Source: Alphaproteobacteria bacterium (GTDB taxonomy: Bacteria; Pseudomonadota; Alphaproteobacteria; Caulobacterales; Hyphomonadaceae). From it: 43,441 bases of DNA. Made by a program: the position numbers and the translations under genes. Shown piece by piece: positions 26,828 through 35,934 of this stretch. Position 1 is the stretch's first letter. The number at the start of each line of letters is the position of its first letter. The notes under the pieces were generated by a model. It saw nothing but the letters and a program-made list of their open reading frames with translations. It was not told the origin of the DNA and did no database searches. The stretch is from contig JAHJYW010000024.1 in assembly GCA_018827375.1 (NCBI GenBank), forward strand, positions 1-43,441, read 5' to 3'.

Positions 26828-27745
26828 TCAGACCGCGACCGGTCCGACAGGTGTGATATCAGCCGTCAGAAATGCGGATTCGACCAAGTCTAGCGGCGCG
26901 ACATCCACCTCGCTTCCCCCCGCTGCGATCAGTCTGGCAAAGCGCTGGTAGAGACCGGCATATTCCGCACTGGCGCGCTTTGCGGCCGCACCACCGTTCA
27001 GGGATAACGCGGTGCCGCCATCCAGCAGGTGCAGTGTCTCCCCGGTCCCTGCTTCCAGCCGAATTGACCAGATTTCCTTATTCCCGGGCGCGAACCTGAA
27101 CGACACCTCGACCCGATCCTCGTTCCGACTGAGGCTGAACCGTGCGGCACTCGGCGTCTCAGCATTTTCGGGCTGTTCGAACTGGGCACCCGACAGGCAC
27201 CACTCACCCGGACGAATGGCTGTTAGGATCGATAGCGCGTTGATCCCTGGGTCGAACACGCCAAGCCCGCCACTCTGCCATAGCCAAGCCTGTCCGGGAT
27301 GCCACTTCGCCGGGTCTTCATGCCACTCGATTTGTCCATGCAGCACGCCTTGGTTCGCGCACCACGCGCGCGCATCATCCACGAATGGTGCAAACCGAGA
27401 ATGCCACCCGGCAAAAATAGTCGTGCCGCGGTGCTCTCCCATGGCGGCAAGCGCTCTTGCCTCCTGGACCGTCGTGGCGGGCGGCTTTTCCAGCAGTACA
27501 GCCAGCCCATTCGCCGACGCGAGATCGCATAATGCACGCCGCACTTGCGGCGGGGTACAGATGGCGATCGCATCAAGCTGCAGCCCGGATGCCAGCGCAT
27601 CTTCGAGAGTCCGGAACACAGGCACCGCTTCATCCTGCGCTTTGCTACTGATAATCGCGGCAAGTTGGAAATCAGGATTCCCCGCTATCGCGGGAACATG
27701 CTGATCCCTAGCTATCTTGCCCAACCCGGCAATGGCAATGCGCAA
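26828..27745 (-). CDS. Gfo/Idh/MocA-family dehydrogenase, galactose/arabinose 1-dehydrogenase-like
   Basis: A 305-residue NAD(P)-dependent enzyme with GLGKIA at 7-12 in the Rossmann fold and Glu86-Lys87-Pro88, the family's catalytic lysine motif. EWHEDPAKWHPGQAWLWQSGG and GVFDPGINALSIL match bacterial D-galactose or L-arabinose 1-dehydrogenases. These oxidise the aldose to the lactone for catabolism rather than making a glycan precursor. The start is uncertain: TTG at 27745 begins the conserved strand but has no ribosome-binding site, so coupling to the ABC ATPase gene 37 bases upstream is possible. Its presence behind the exporter genes may be incidental. Confidence 0.8.
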   Translation of the reverse strand: MRIAIAGLGKIARDQHVPAIAGNPDFQLAAIISSKAQDEAVPVFRTLEDALASGLQLDAIAICTPPQVRRALCDLASANGLAVLLEKPPATTVQEARALAAMGEHRGTTIFAGWHSRFAPFVDDARAWCANQGVLHGQIEWHEDPAKWHPGQAWLWQSGGLGVFDPGINALSILTAIRPGEWCLSGAQFEQPENAETPSAARFSLSRNEDRVEVSFRFAPGNKEIWSIRLEAGTGETLHLLDGGTALSLNGGAAAKRASAEYAGLYQRFARLIAAGGSEVDVAPLDLVESAFLTADITPVGPVAV

Positions 27746-27782
27746 AGGACGTGAGATGGAGATGATTCCTTGCGTGAAGTCG

Positions 27783-29090
27783 TCAGGGGTTTAGCGGGAT
27801 GACAACAGGTGCGCCCTTTGACTGTGCTGGTCCCTTGTCGCGCCGAATGAACCTGTGCGGCACTGTGATCGATCCCCATGTCGGATGTTTTGCAGATCGA
27901 ATGACTAGGTCAGGATTCGGCTGGCGGTAAAGGAATTCCGGTCCATCGAGCACGGTGAGCATTGACTTAACGACACCTGGGTTCAGGAACCCCGGAGCAA
28001 CTTCCAGCATGATGTCCACATCGTCGCCCGCCTCGATGTCGAAAGTATCCGAAGTGACCTGTGTCGAAAGGCCGGTCACGTAGTGCCGGTTGATGGACCA
28101 GACAGGAATGCCGATGGAGAGCGCGCGCACATCGATAAGCGAGCGAAATTTCAGGCGCAGCCGCAGCGGATCGGAGAACTTTACTTCCTCGACTTCATTA
28201 CCCTTCTCGTCGCACCAGAAGTGCGCCACACCCGCTAACGCATCCGGATTCTCGAACACCGGCCCCATGGCCTTGGCAAGCTGCTGAGGCACATCCTTGG
28301 TCGGGATTCCCTGGTCGAGCGATTCATAAACTTCGATGGCTTCGGCAGGCGGGCCTTCGAAATATACCCGGCCCTTGTGCAGTACGATGACGCGGTCGCA
28401 GAAAGTCGACACATCGTTCATCGAGTGCGAGACAAACACAAAAGCACTGCGAGCACGCATTTCACGCATCTTGGCGAGGCATTTCTGCCTGAACCGGAAA
28501 TCCCCCACGGCAAGGACTTCATCAATCAGCAGCACATCCGGCGCGACGGTCGCCATGATGGCAAAAGCGAGCCTCATCCGCATGCCCGACGAGTACGAAG
28601 CCAGGGGCGCGTCGATCGCGTCGCCCAGCTCAGAAAACGCGATGATCTCATCGACACGCAACTCGGTTTCCTTCCGGCGGAATCCGAGCGCTGCGGCCCG
28701 CAGGAAAATGTTTTCGCGACCCGGCGCGTTTTGCTGGAACCCTGCCTGCAGGTCGATCATGGCGGCCGAGCTGCCACGGATGATTACTTCACCCGCATCC
28801 GGCAGGATCTGGCCTGCGAGTATGCGCAGCAGGGACGTCTTGCCCGATCCGTTCAACCCGATGACACCGATCGCCTCACCTCGCTGCAGATCAAAAGAGA
28901 CGTTCTTCACCGCCCAGAATTCGCCGCTGTACAGTTCGCGGATTTCAGGCTTGCCGATATTAAAGAACGCGTTGCGGGCAACCTTTGACATGCGCTTGCG
29001 CATATCCTTGGGCCGGCGTGAATAGAGCTTGCCTAGTGATTTGACCTGAAGCATCGGCAATGTTGCGTCAGGGGCGATTGGGTCGCTCAT
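27783..29090 (-). CDS. wzt: Polysaccharide ABC exporter ATPase with C-terminal extension (Wzt type)
   Basis: A 435-residue protein. The nucleotide-binding domain has Walker A GLNGSGKTS (78-86), signature SSGMRMR (167-173), Walker B VLLIDE (186-191) and the switch His222. From about residue 265 a beta-rich extension of some 170 residues follows. In Wzt proteins such an extension binds the modified non-reducing end of the O-polysaccharide before export; KpsT proteins lack it. The start at 29090 overlaps the Wzm stop in ATGA, so the two are translated together. The longer open frame to 29171 lies inside wzm and is not used. Confidence 0.93.
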   Translation of the reverse strand: MSDPIAPDATLPMLQVKSLGKLYSRRPKDMRKRMSKVARNAFFNIGKPEIRELYSGEFWAVKNVSFDLQRGEAIGVIGLNGSGKTSLLRILAGQILPDAGEVIIRGSSAAMIDLQAGFQQNAPGRENIFLRAAALGFRRKETELRVDEIIAFSELGDAIDAPLASYSSGMRMRLAFAIMATVAPDVLLIDEVLAVGDFRFRQKCLAKMREMRARSAFVFVSHSMNDVSTFCDRVIVLHKGRVYFEGPPAEAIEVYESLDQGIPTKDVPQQLAKAMGPVFENPDALAGVAHFWCDEKGNEVEEVKFSDPLRLRLKFRSLIDVRALSIGIPVWSINRHYVTGLSTQVTSDTFDIEAGDDVDIMLEVAPGFLNPGVVKSMLTVLDGPEFLYRQPNPDLVIRSAKHPTWGSITVPHRFIRRDKGPAQSKGAPVVIPLNP

Positions 29091-29962
29091 GTTATGCCTC
29101 GAATTCTGCGTTCCATTACATAGAAGAATCTCATGGACATTAGGAACAGCAGTAGTGCCACGCCGGCCCATGACCAGACGGCGGCATGATTCGCAATATG
29201 ACCGAAAAAGACCTCGTCCCGCAGCGCCTGAATATAGACGTTGAAAGGATTGAACGGTTCAAGCACTTTCAGGGGGCCAAGACCGCCGAGCGGGAAGATC
29301 ACCCCACTTACGAACACGCCGTACTGCAGCATTATGGTCACCACGCGCTCAACGTCCGGAATGATCACATTGAAGATTGCCAGCATCAGCCCGAGGGAAA
29401 AACACAGCACCATTCCTGACAACAGGATCGGAAGCAGCATCAAGAGATTTGTCTTAGGCCATTGCGCAAATAACACGATTAGAATGCACAGCAGAGCGAA
29501 CCTCACAAAAGTGTCGAAAAATAACCGCGCAAACGAAGCCAGCACGGCAACTGAGATCGGCTGGGCTGTTCGGGTTGATTCATTATTTCTGCTCTTCACA
29601 ACCATAATGGGCAGTGTGATCAGCCCTGTCAGCAGGGACCAGATTGTAACATTAAAGCTTATGTAGATGGCAGGGTTCAATCCGTCATAGACAGGAAAAA
29701 CCCGGAGGTTCACCAGCAGAATATAGACCGACAAGGGCACGAGCGGCAGCGCAAAGTTCCAGAACACACCGAAAACAGTGCCCCGGTAACTGCTCCGGAA
29801 TTCGGCGCCGAACATGGCTGCGATGTGCGACCGGAACGACCACACTTCCTTGAACAGTTCCCGGATCGCTTCGATCGGGTTCGCCGAATAGCGCGAGTCC
29901 GGCACATAAATTCGCACCTGATCGCCAGCTTGAGCCTGCTTCTCCGAACGATCTTTTTTCAT
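29087..29962 (-). CDS. wzm: Polysaccharide ABC exporter permease (Wzm type)
   Basis: A 291-residue ABC-2 permease with an N-terminal cytoplasmic part of about 40 residues, then an amphipathic FGAEFRSSYRGTVFGVFWNFALPL stretch and six membrane helices. It ends MERRIRGIT, as permeases of O-antigen and capsule exporters do. It forms the channel through which undecaprenyl-linked polysaccharide leaves the cytoplasm with Wzt. ATG at 29962 lies after GGAAAC. It is divergent from the DUF115-like gene at 30151 across 188 bases, a likely shared promoter region. No Wzx or Wzy is seen in the window, so export by the ABC route is the reasonable reading. Confidence 0.92.
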   Translation of the reverse strand: MKKDRSEKQAQAGDQVRIYVPDSRYSANPIEAIRELFKEVWSFRSHIAAMFGAEFRSSYRGTVFGVFWNFALPLVPLSVYILLVNLRVFPVYDGLNPAIYISFNVTIWSLLTGLITLPIMVVKSRNNESTRTAQPISVAVLASFARLFFDTFVRFALLCILIVLFAQWPKTNLLMLLPILLSGMVLCFSLGLMLAIFNVIIPDVERVVTIMLQYGVFVSGVIFPLGGLGPLKVLEPFNPFNVYIQALRDEVFFGHIANHAAVWSWAGVALLLFLMSMRFFYVMERRIRGIT

Positions 29963-30150
29963 GTTTCCAGACCGTTATTCTACGTTTGAAAAGGAGTTAC
30001 AAAGTCAGGCTTTCGACGTGCCCGACAGGGTATTAACTGTCAACATAGCCCGTCAGATTTGACACGGTCGACAGGAAACAGCAGGTGCACATTGACGGTC
30101 GAGGCGCAGCCGCGCAAAAGCACAGGACCTGTTATTAGCCAAGGCGCCCC

Positions 30151-32010
30151 ATGCCCAACTCACCCCATCGTGCCTTGCCCTATCCGAAGCCCGGTACGAC
30201 CTTGATCGTAATGGGAAATGGCCCAAGCCTGCGCGATTTCGACTTTGGACGCCTTTCTGGGGTGGATACACTCGGCATGAATGCCGCCTATCGTCATTGG
30301 GACCGAATTGACTGGCGGCCGACACATTATGCATGCCTCGATGATGCGCTGATCGATACGCACCACGCTGAAATCAAGCGTCTGATAAAGGAAGGCCGAA
30401 TTCACACTTTCTTTCTATCGGGCCACATACTTGAGATTGAACCGGGCCTCGCCGACCATGAGAATGTGCATTTCCTAGATACTTTTGTGCCATTCTGGCA
30501 CAAGACGCGCGGTCAGGGGCACGGGCTTGAATTCATCGACAGTAATGCCTTTCGCACACAACATGATGCGTTCATCACCACCGGCGCATATTCTGTGCGT
30601 TATGGCGCCTTCCTCGGCTATGAATGCATCGCCCTCCTAGGCATAGATCTTACCTATTATGCCCTGTCTGAAGCCGAGCCGGTGGGCGATCTGCGTCTTG
30701 TGATGACTGAGACACCGACCAGCAATCCAAACTATTTCTTCGACGACTACCAGCAGGAAGGCGACGCCTTCCAGGTACCCAATCCCGACAACCATGAAGA
30801 GGAGCTGCACGTCGCTGCCTTCGAAGCCGTTCGCGACGATTTCCTGCGTGAACAGGTGCCGGTGCAACTGATCAATTCCAACCGCGACTCACGCTTGAAT
30901 GCTGAGGCCATCCTACCCTTTGGAGAGCTAAGCACGGTCTTGGACGAAGCGTCACTCGGCTCCGTTATCGTCCCGCTGACGGCAGGCGAGCAGGATCAGG
31001 CTCTGGATAATCTCTGGTTATGGTCACAACCGGCTTTTTTCCCGTTCCTAGGCCCTGCGCCGTCGCGCAAGCCTGACCTTATATTCGTCTGCAATAATGC
31101 AGCTGCGGCGACATGCGAAACGCGTGTCCACGACTTCCTTGCGGGCGAGCCTCGCCTTCGCCAATGTTTTGATTTGGTGCGTTTCGTGACGCTGGATCTC
31201 TCAGGCGACGCCGATCTATATCGCCGGGAGAACTATGGGCCCCAAGCAAGCGAAGGCTTTCGCGCTGGCCCGAACAACCTTTTCTTTGCCGCGATGGATG
31301 CGGTTCGCGATCATTGGGGCTATTCGCTCTACATCGAAACGGATTGCATTCCGGTCCGACCAGACTGGGTGGGACGCATCAATGCTCATTTGCAGGGGGC
31401 CGAACCGGCCTGGATAACAGGCAGCATATATCGCGGCTCGGACCCCCTCGGGCCGCGAGAGAAGCGCCACATGAACGGCAATGCCATTTATGCGACCGGA
31501 GAATCGGAATTCCAGAATTTTGTCAGCACTGTCTGGCGTCCAAAACTTTCAGAACTGGTCACCCAGCACCCTGAAATGCCCTTTGATTGCCTGATCGAAG
31601 CCCTCTACGATCTTGCTGATGCTGAACAAGGGAAAGAGGATCCCGTCTGGCAGACCATTCGCGAGGCGAGTCACAAGTTCCGGTATTCTGCGCTGATTCC
31701 TAACCTAACAGGTGACAGCACGTCCCTTCACGCGCTTGCCGACCAAGTGCAGGACTTGCTGCACAACTCGCCAAACTCATGCCTGATACATGCACGGCGG
31801 CTTGCCGCTCTAATAGCTCACATGCGCATTAGCGGTACGAAACCCTCAGCCGTTGAACTGCTTGGCTTGTTGCGGGAGGCAGCCGACGGTCTGCCACCGC
31901 GTGCAGCCGCTTCCCGCCACAAGCGCAAGGGTCAAGCTGGCTGGACTGTGGACCGGGTACGGCAGGGACTAGCAAGACGCCTGCCGCCCTTGCGTAGGTT
32001 CATTGATTGA
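30151..32010 (+). CDS. Two-domain protein: DUF115/GT42-like N-terminus plus GT-A-like C-terminal domain
   Basis: A 619-residue soluble protein. Residues 16-240 open with LIVMGNGPSL (18-27). They contain ITTGAYSVRYGAFLGYECIALLGID, close to the TSGVYMCAVAIALGY...GID pattern of GT42 sialyltransferases and of DUF115/MptE-like proteins. From about residue 305 a second domain starts DLIFVCNN, has IETDC (395-399) as a possible metal-binding site, then GSIYRG and HMNGNAIYATG. It looks like a GT-A glycosyltransferase of no named family. ATG 30151 has AAGG six bases before. The CMP-sugar synthetase downstream makes a CMP-dependent transfer by the first domain attractive, but this is inference. Confidence 0.72.
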   Translation: MPNSPHRALPYPKPGTTLIVMGNGPSLRDFDFGRLSGVDTLGMNAAYRHWDRIDWRPTHYACLDDALIDTHHAEIKRLIKEGRIHTFFLSGHILEIEPGLADHENVHFLDTFVPFWHKTRGQGHGLEFIDSNAFRTQHDAFITTGAYSVRYGAFLGYECIALLGIDLTYYALSEAEPVGDLRLVMTETPTSNPNYFFDDYQQEGDAFQVPNPDNHEEELHVAAFEAVRDDFLREQVPVQLINSNRDSRLNAEAILPFGELSTVLDEASLGSVIVPLTAGEQDQALDNLWLWSQPAFFPFLGPAPSRKPDLIFVCNNAAAATCETRVHDFLAGEPRLRQCFDLVRFVTLDLSGDADLYRRENYGPQASEGFRAGPNNLFFAAMDAVRDHWGYSLYIETDCIPVRPDWVGRINAHLQGAEPAWITGSIYRGSDPLGPREKRHMNGNAIYATGESEFQNFVSTVWRPKLSELVTQHPEMPFDCLIEALYDLADAEQGKEDPVWQTIREASHKFRYSALIPNLTGDSTSLHALADQVQDLLHNSPNSCLIHARRLAALIAHMRISGTKPSAVELLGLLREAADGLPPRAAASRHKRKGQAGWTVDRVRQGLARRLPPLRRFID

Positions 32011-32102
32011 TCCATCGCGCCCAATTGCGAGCTTGGAGTTCATGCACTATTGGACTCGCCTTCTGACACATAGGCCGCCGAAGCCCCCACTGGATATACC
32101 TG

Positions 32103-32813
32103 ATGACTGAAGCACCCAAAATCACGGCCCTGCTGCCGATGAAGGCCCATAGCGCTCGCGTTAAATCCAAGAATTTCCGCCTTATCGCTGGCAAGCCTCT
32201 ATTCCAGTGGATTGTTGATGCCCTGCTCGCTGTCCCTGCAATCGACAAGGTCGTCATCAACACCGACGCCCGCCAGATTCTTGCAGATGAAGGCCTGTTC
32301 GACAGCGAACGCATCATGATCCGCGACCGCAAACCGGAACTGTGCGGCGATTTCGTCTCGATGAACCTCGTTCTTGCCGACGACATCGCGAATGTGCCAT
32401 CCGACCATTACCTGATGACCCATACAACAAACCCGCTGCTGCAGCCGGACACGATCCGGAACATGATCGGTATCTATCTCAACGCCATCAAAACAAATGC
32501 TGCTGATTCCCTCTTTACGGTCAACGAGATGCACACACGTTTCTACACGGTGGACGGTGCGCCGATAAATCACGATCCGGACAATCTGATCCGCACGCAG
32601 GACCTGCCTGCTTATATGGAAGAAAACTCCGTCTGCTACCTCTTCAGCCCGGAAAGCTTCGAGGCGACCAGTGCCCGCATTGGTAAGACACCGCTCCTGT
32701 TTCCAACTCCCAAACTTCAGTCAGTCGACATTGATGAGATTGCCGATTGGTTCATCGCCGAGTCGCTGCTGCTGCGCGTTGCTGCCGGCGAAGCCCTGCC
32801 AGAGGAAGCCTGA
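32103..32813 (+). CDS. Acylneuraminate-type cytidylyltransferase (CMP-sugar synthetase)
   Basis: It activates an acidic substrate with CTP, releasing pyrophosphate, to give a CMP-linked donor. The 236-residue protein has the family's opening motif LLPMKAHSARVKSKN (10-24), then GKPLFQW and a THTTNPLL segment. It belongs to the NeuA/KdsB-like superfamily but is not plainly either; the MKAHS form is seen in divergent O-antigen-locus members. No NeuB or NeuC homologue is in the window, so sialic acid itself is not indicated. Its stop overlaps the next start in TGATG, coupling it to the hydroxyacid dehydrogenase. Confidence 0.85.
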   Translation: MTEAPKITALLPMKAHSARVKSKNFRLIAGKPLFQWIVDALLAVPAIDKVVINTDARQILADEGLFDSERIMIRDRKPELCGDFVSMNLVLADDIANVPSDHYLMTHTTNPLLQPDTIRNMIGIYLNAIKTNAADSLFTVNEMHTRFYTVDGAPINHDPDNLIRTQDLPAYMEENSVCYLFSPESFEATSARIGKTPLLFPTPKLQSVDIDEIADWFIAESLLLRVAAGEALPEEA

Positions 32814-33754
32814 TGTCCCGCCCCCGTATCCTCGTCACCTGCCCGCCCATGCTCGGACTTTTCTCTGAGTTCGCGGATGACTTCGCCTGCCATGGCCTCG
32901 AAGGCGTACCCGCCAAAACATCCCAAATTCTTAGCGAAGATGAGCTTATTGCCCTCCTACCCGGTTTCGACGGCTGGATTATCGGCGACGACCCGGCGAG
33001 CCGCCGGGTCGTAACGGCAGCAAAAGCCGTCGGCCTTAAAGCTGCGGTAAAATGGGGCGTCGGTGTCGATAATGTCGATTTTGCCGCCTTCAGCGATCTC
33101 GGACTGCCAGTCGAGAATACACCCGGCGTTTTCGGCGCCGAGGTCGCAGACGTTGCACTCACCTACACACTCGGCCTTGCCCGCGAGACCTATCGTATCG
33201 ACCGGGAGATACGTGAGAAAAACGCCTGGCCTAAGCCCAGCGGCATCAGCATGACTGGCCGAACCGTCGCCTTGGTTGGATTCGGCGACATCGGCCGCCA
33301 GACAGCCAAGCGTCTTCTGGCCTGCGGCAGCAAGGTCGTTGTCTACGACCCCTTCTTCAAACCTGCTGACGGTATAGACGTGGAAACGGCCGAATGGCCG
33401 CGGCGCGTTGATGAAGCCGACTTCCTGATCTTCACTTGTCCACTGACGCCCGAAACGCGCGGCATGTTCAATGCCGACCTACTCGGCAAGCTCCGAAATG
33501 GTGTGCGCGTAGTCAATGTCGCACGTGGCCCTGTCATTCAGGAAACTGCGCTTCTGGAAGGCCTCAGGTCCGGCATCGTCCACTCTGCCGCGCTTGACGT
33601 GTTCGAGACTGAACCCCTGCCAGCAGATTCTTCCTTCCGCGCTTTCGACCAGTGCATATTCGGTTCGCATAATGGTTCGAATTCGGCGGATGCCGTACGC
33701 CGTGTCAGCCGGATTGCGATCGGAAAGATGGCCGGATTCCTCGGCACAGCTTGA
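32813..33754 (+). CDS. D-isomer-specific 2-hydroxyacid dehydrogenase
   Basis: A 313-residue NAD-dependent enzyme of the phosphoglycerate-dehydrogenase group, interconverting a 2-hydroxyacid and a 2-oxoacid. It has the nucleotide motif LVGFGDIG (154-161), Asp179 of YDPF, and the catalytic Arg238 in VNVARGP, Glu267 in DVFETEPL and His286 in FGSHNG. It is shorter than serine-pathway SerA and lacks an ACT domain. The ATG at 32813 overlaps the stop of the cytidylyltransferase; the open frame beginning at 32747 is inside that gene. Close coupling suggests that it makes or modifies the acid that is then CMP-activated. Confidence 0.88.
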   Translation: MSRPRILVTCPPMLGLFSEFADDFACHGLEGVPAKTSQILSEDELIALLPGFDGWIIGDDPASRRVVTAAKAVGLKAAVKWGVGVDNVDFAAFSDLGLPVENTPGVFGAEVADVALTYTLGLARETYRIDREIREKNAWPKPSGISMTGRTVALVGFGDIGRQTAKRLLACGSKVVVYDPFFKPADGIDVETAEWPRRVDEADFLIFTCPLTPETRGMFNADLLGKLRNGVRVVNVARGPVIQETALLEGLRSGIVHSAALDVFETEPLPADSSFRAFDQCIFGSHNGSNSADAVRRVSRIAIGKMAGFLGTA

Positions 33755-33838
33755 GATTTGAGGCCGAAGACAGGCTAACTTATCCGACCCGATGCCAGGC
33801 GTGGCAAACTCCGGGAAACAGATTCCACGGAGCAACAT

Positions 33839-34854
33839 ATGGATTACACGCCACGCTCGCCCTGCCCTACCTCCCTGCCCCATCAGGCGCAGAAGCATGT
33901 CACCTTGAATGAGGCCCTCAAGGCGTTTGATGTAATGACCAGTCTCAGCGTGGATTCGCGCGCGGTGTCCGAGCAGCCTGGCGCACTGTCAGGAGGCGAT
34001 TGCTACGTCCTGCCTGCGGGCGCTTCTGTTGCTGCTTGGGCCTCTTTTGCGGAAAGCGGTCTTGCTGCCTATCTTGACGGGACTTGGATCCACCTGACGC
34101 CGCCAGACGGGTATCGCGCATGGGTTGAGGACGAGCACTCCCTGATCGTATTCAGCTCAGGCATCTGGACAGCGCTAAAACTGGAATCCTTTTCCAGCCT
34201 CGGCATCAATGCCGTGGCAGAGCTCCCCAACCGGCTTTCCATAAAATCAGATACCATCCCCTTCTCGCATGATGACGCCACGCCCGGCACCGGCGACATG
34301 CGCCAGGCCATTAATCCCGCGGCCATGGCCAATAATGGCTCCGTCGTATTCCAGACGGACTATGAAGCGGGCGCCGATGTTGGGCTCATCGGTTCCGCTG
34401 ACTTCGAGATAAGGTCGAGCCCTGATGGGGAAATATTCACGACTGGCCTTCGCGTTGCCTCGGCAGACGGGACTGTGAGTTTCCCTGCCGGTTTTGCATC
34501 GGCGGCGAGTGTGCTCACATCGCTGGAAGTGCGCGCGGCCCTCGGCACGATCGCCGATGACGCGATATCAACCGCCGATTTCGGCCGCACCATCAATGGC
34601 TCCGTTATCATCGCCATTCCTAATTCCCTCGGATCAGCGCCCGTCGTCCTCTACTTGCCCGACTGGCCAGTAGCCCAGCCCTTACAATACTGTTTTCAGA
34701 CGGCGCCGCCTTCACGACACAGACGGGTGAGCTCACCGGCACCACAGGCGAAGACGGCAAGGTGAATTTTTCTGCGACGGATGATGGGCGCTTCATCGTG
34801 GAAAACTGGCGCGGCTTCGCAATCCGCTACACGATTTGCACCTTCTTACGCTGA
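33839..34854 (+). pseudogene. DUF2793-family protein with frameshifts
   Basis: Residues 17-110 match DUF2793 (QAQKHVTLNEALKAFD, GDCYVLPAGA, AYLDGTWIHLTPPDGYRAWVEDE), an alphaproteobacterial family often found with phage-tail or gene-transfer-agent genes. The main frame stops at 34765, but the family's C-terminus continues in another frame from about 34651: LLARLASSPALTILFSDGAA through TGTTGEDGK to TGA at 34852. Near the start a patch at 33857-33880 reads SPCPTSLP where family members read LALPYL; that sequence is present in another frame, so a base was lost and regained. Function is unknown. ATG 33839 has GGAG eight bases before. Confidence 0.7.
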
Positions 34855-34859
34855 ATCGT

Positions 34860-35930
34860 TCAGACCTGCCAGGCAGCCCGAAGGAAGCGCACCGGATGAT
34901 TTGGTGCTGCGCTGAGATTCACACGAAGGGTCTCGTTGGCCGGCAACGGCCTGGCGAGACGTATCTCTATGGACGAACTGGTCTTACCAACGGCCTCCAA
35001 CTTAGGCGTACCGTTTACATTGACACCCGTGGCCGGGCAGTCGAATTCCAGTGTCAGGCCCGTTTTTGGCGCGTCGTCATAGTGCGCCAGGATGAGGCTC
35101 GCGCCAGGCTGCACAAGTCCGTCCGCACGTACGCCGAAGACGGTTGGACCGCTACGGCGCAGACGGCGGCGCAGCTTCTCGCGCAAACCGGCAGGCCACA
35201 TACGGTCGGCGGCAGCATGCACCACGAAAGCCCGGAAAGTACCCGTTCTGGCCTCAGGCGGCGCGTGCCGGTTGATGATGTCCTGCAACTCGCTGCGCCG
35301 CCGCTTGTTCAGCGACGCGGTTTTCGTATCCTCGCCCCAGAGGACCATCGACAGGGGAGCATCGACGAAATCGAACTTCGCGTCCGCCTCGTACATCCGG
35401 ATCCAGAGATCCCAGTCCATGACATAGTGCAGATCTGGATTCACCCCGCCAATGCCCTCGCACGCCGACCGGCGGAAAAAGCATGACGGCTGCGAGATGA
35501 TGCCAGCCTGCAACAGGCGAGGGCCGGGAGGCTCGACATTGAAATGATAGCCCGTCATGGCGCCGGTTTCATCAATGATGCTGCTGTGCCCGTAGACAAC
35601 GTCCAGCGAGGAATCCTGCGCCAGCCTACTGCGCACCTTGTCCAGAGCCCCCGGCATGAGGATGTCGTCAGCGTTCAGCCAGCCAAGCCAGTCACCCTGC
35701 ACATGCTGCCAACCTTCGATAATGGCATCGGACTGACCGCCATCAGGCCCGTGGCGGCGATAGGCCAGCCAGTCATCGTGCAGGTCGGCCAACGCCTTCA
35801 CCCGCGGATCACCCGATGCATCCAGAAGAGCAACGGAGACACCGGCGCCCTGCGCGCGCAAGCTGGCCAGGCTGGCCGCCAGGAAAGGATGCCATGAGCC
35901 CACCGGCACACTGAAAGCGAACGTCGGCAT
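34860..35930 (-). CDS. Family 2 glycosyltransferase with C-terminal beta domain
   Basis: A 356-residue protein. The GT-A part has GPDGGQSDAIIEGW and WLGWLNADDIL (Asp88/Asp89), VVYGHSSIIDETG, and DWDLWIRM in the acceptor helix region. The same layout is seen in the second GT2 domain of the 1743-residue protein, so the two are close relatives. About 100 C-terminal residues (from FGVRADGLVQPGA) form a predicted beta domain that is not part of the catalytic fold. Donor and acceptor are unknown. It follows the other GT2 gene by four bases on the minus strand, and its stop is five bases from that of the DUF2793 gene. Confidence 0.85.
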   Translation of the reverse strand: MPTFAFSVPVGSWHPFLAASLASLRAQGAGVSVALLDASGDPRVKALADLHDDWLAYRRHGPDGGQSDAIIEGWQHVQGDWLGWLNADDILMPGALDKVRSRLAQDSSLDVVYGHSSIIDETGAMTGYHFNVEPPGPRLLQAGIISQPSCFFRRSACEGIGGVNPDLHYVMDWDLWIRMYEADAKFDFVDAPLSMVLWGEDTKTASLNKRRRSELQDIINRHAPPEARTGTFRAFVVHAAADRMWPAGLREKLRRRLRRSGPTVFGVRADGLVQPGASLILAHYDDAPKTGLTLEFDCPATGVNVNGTPKLEAVGKTSSSIEIRLARPLPANETLRVNLSAAPNHPVRFLRAAWQV

Positions 35931-35934
35931 GGCG

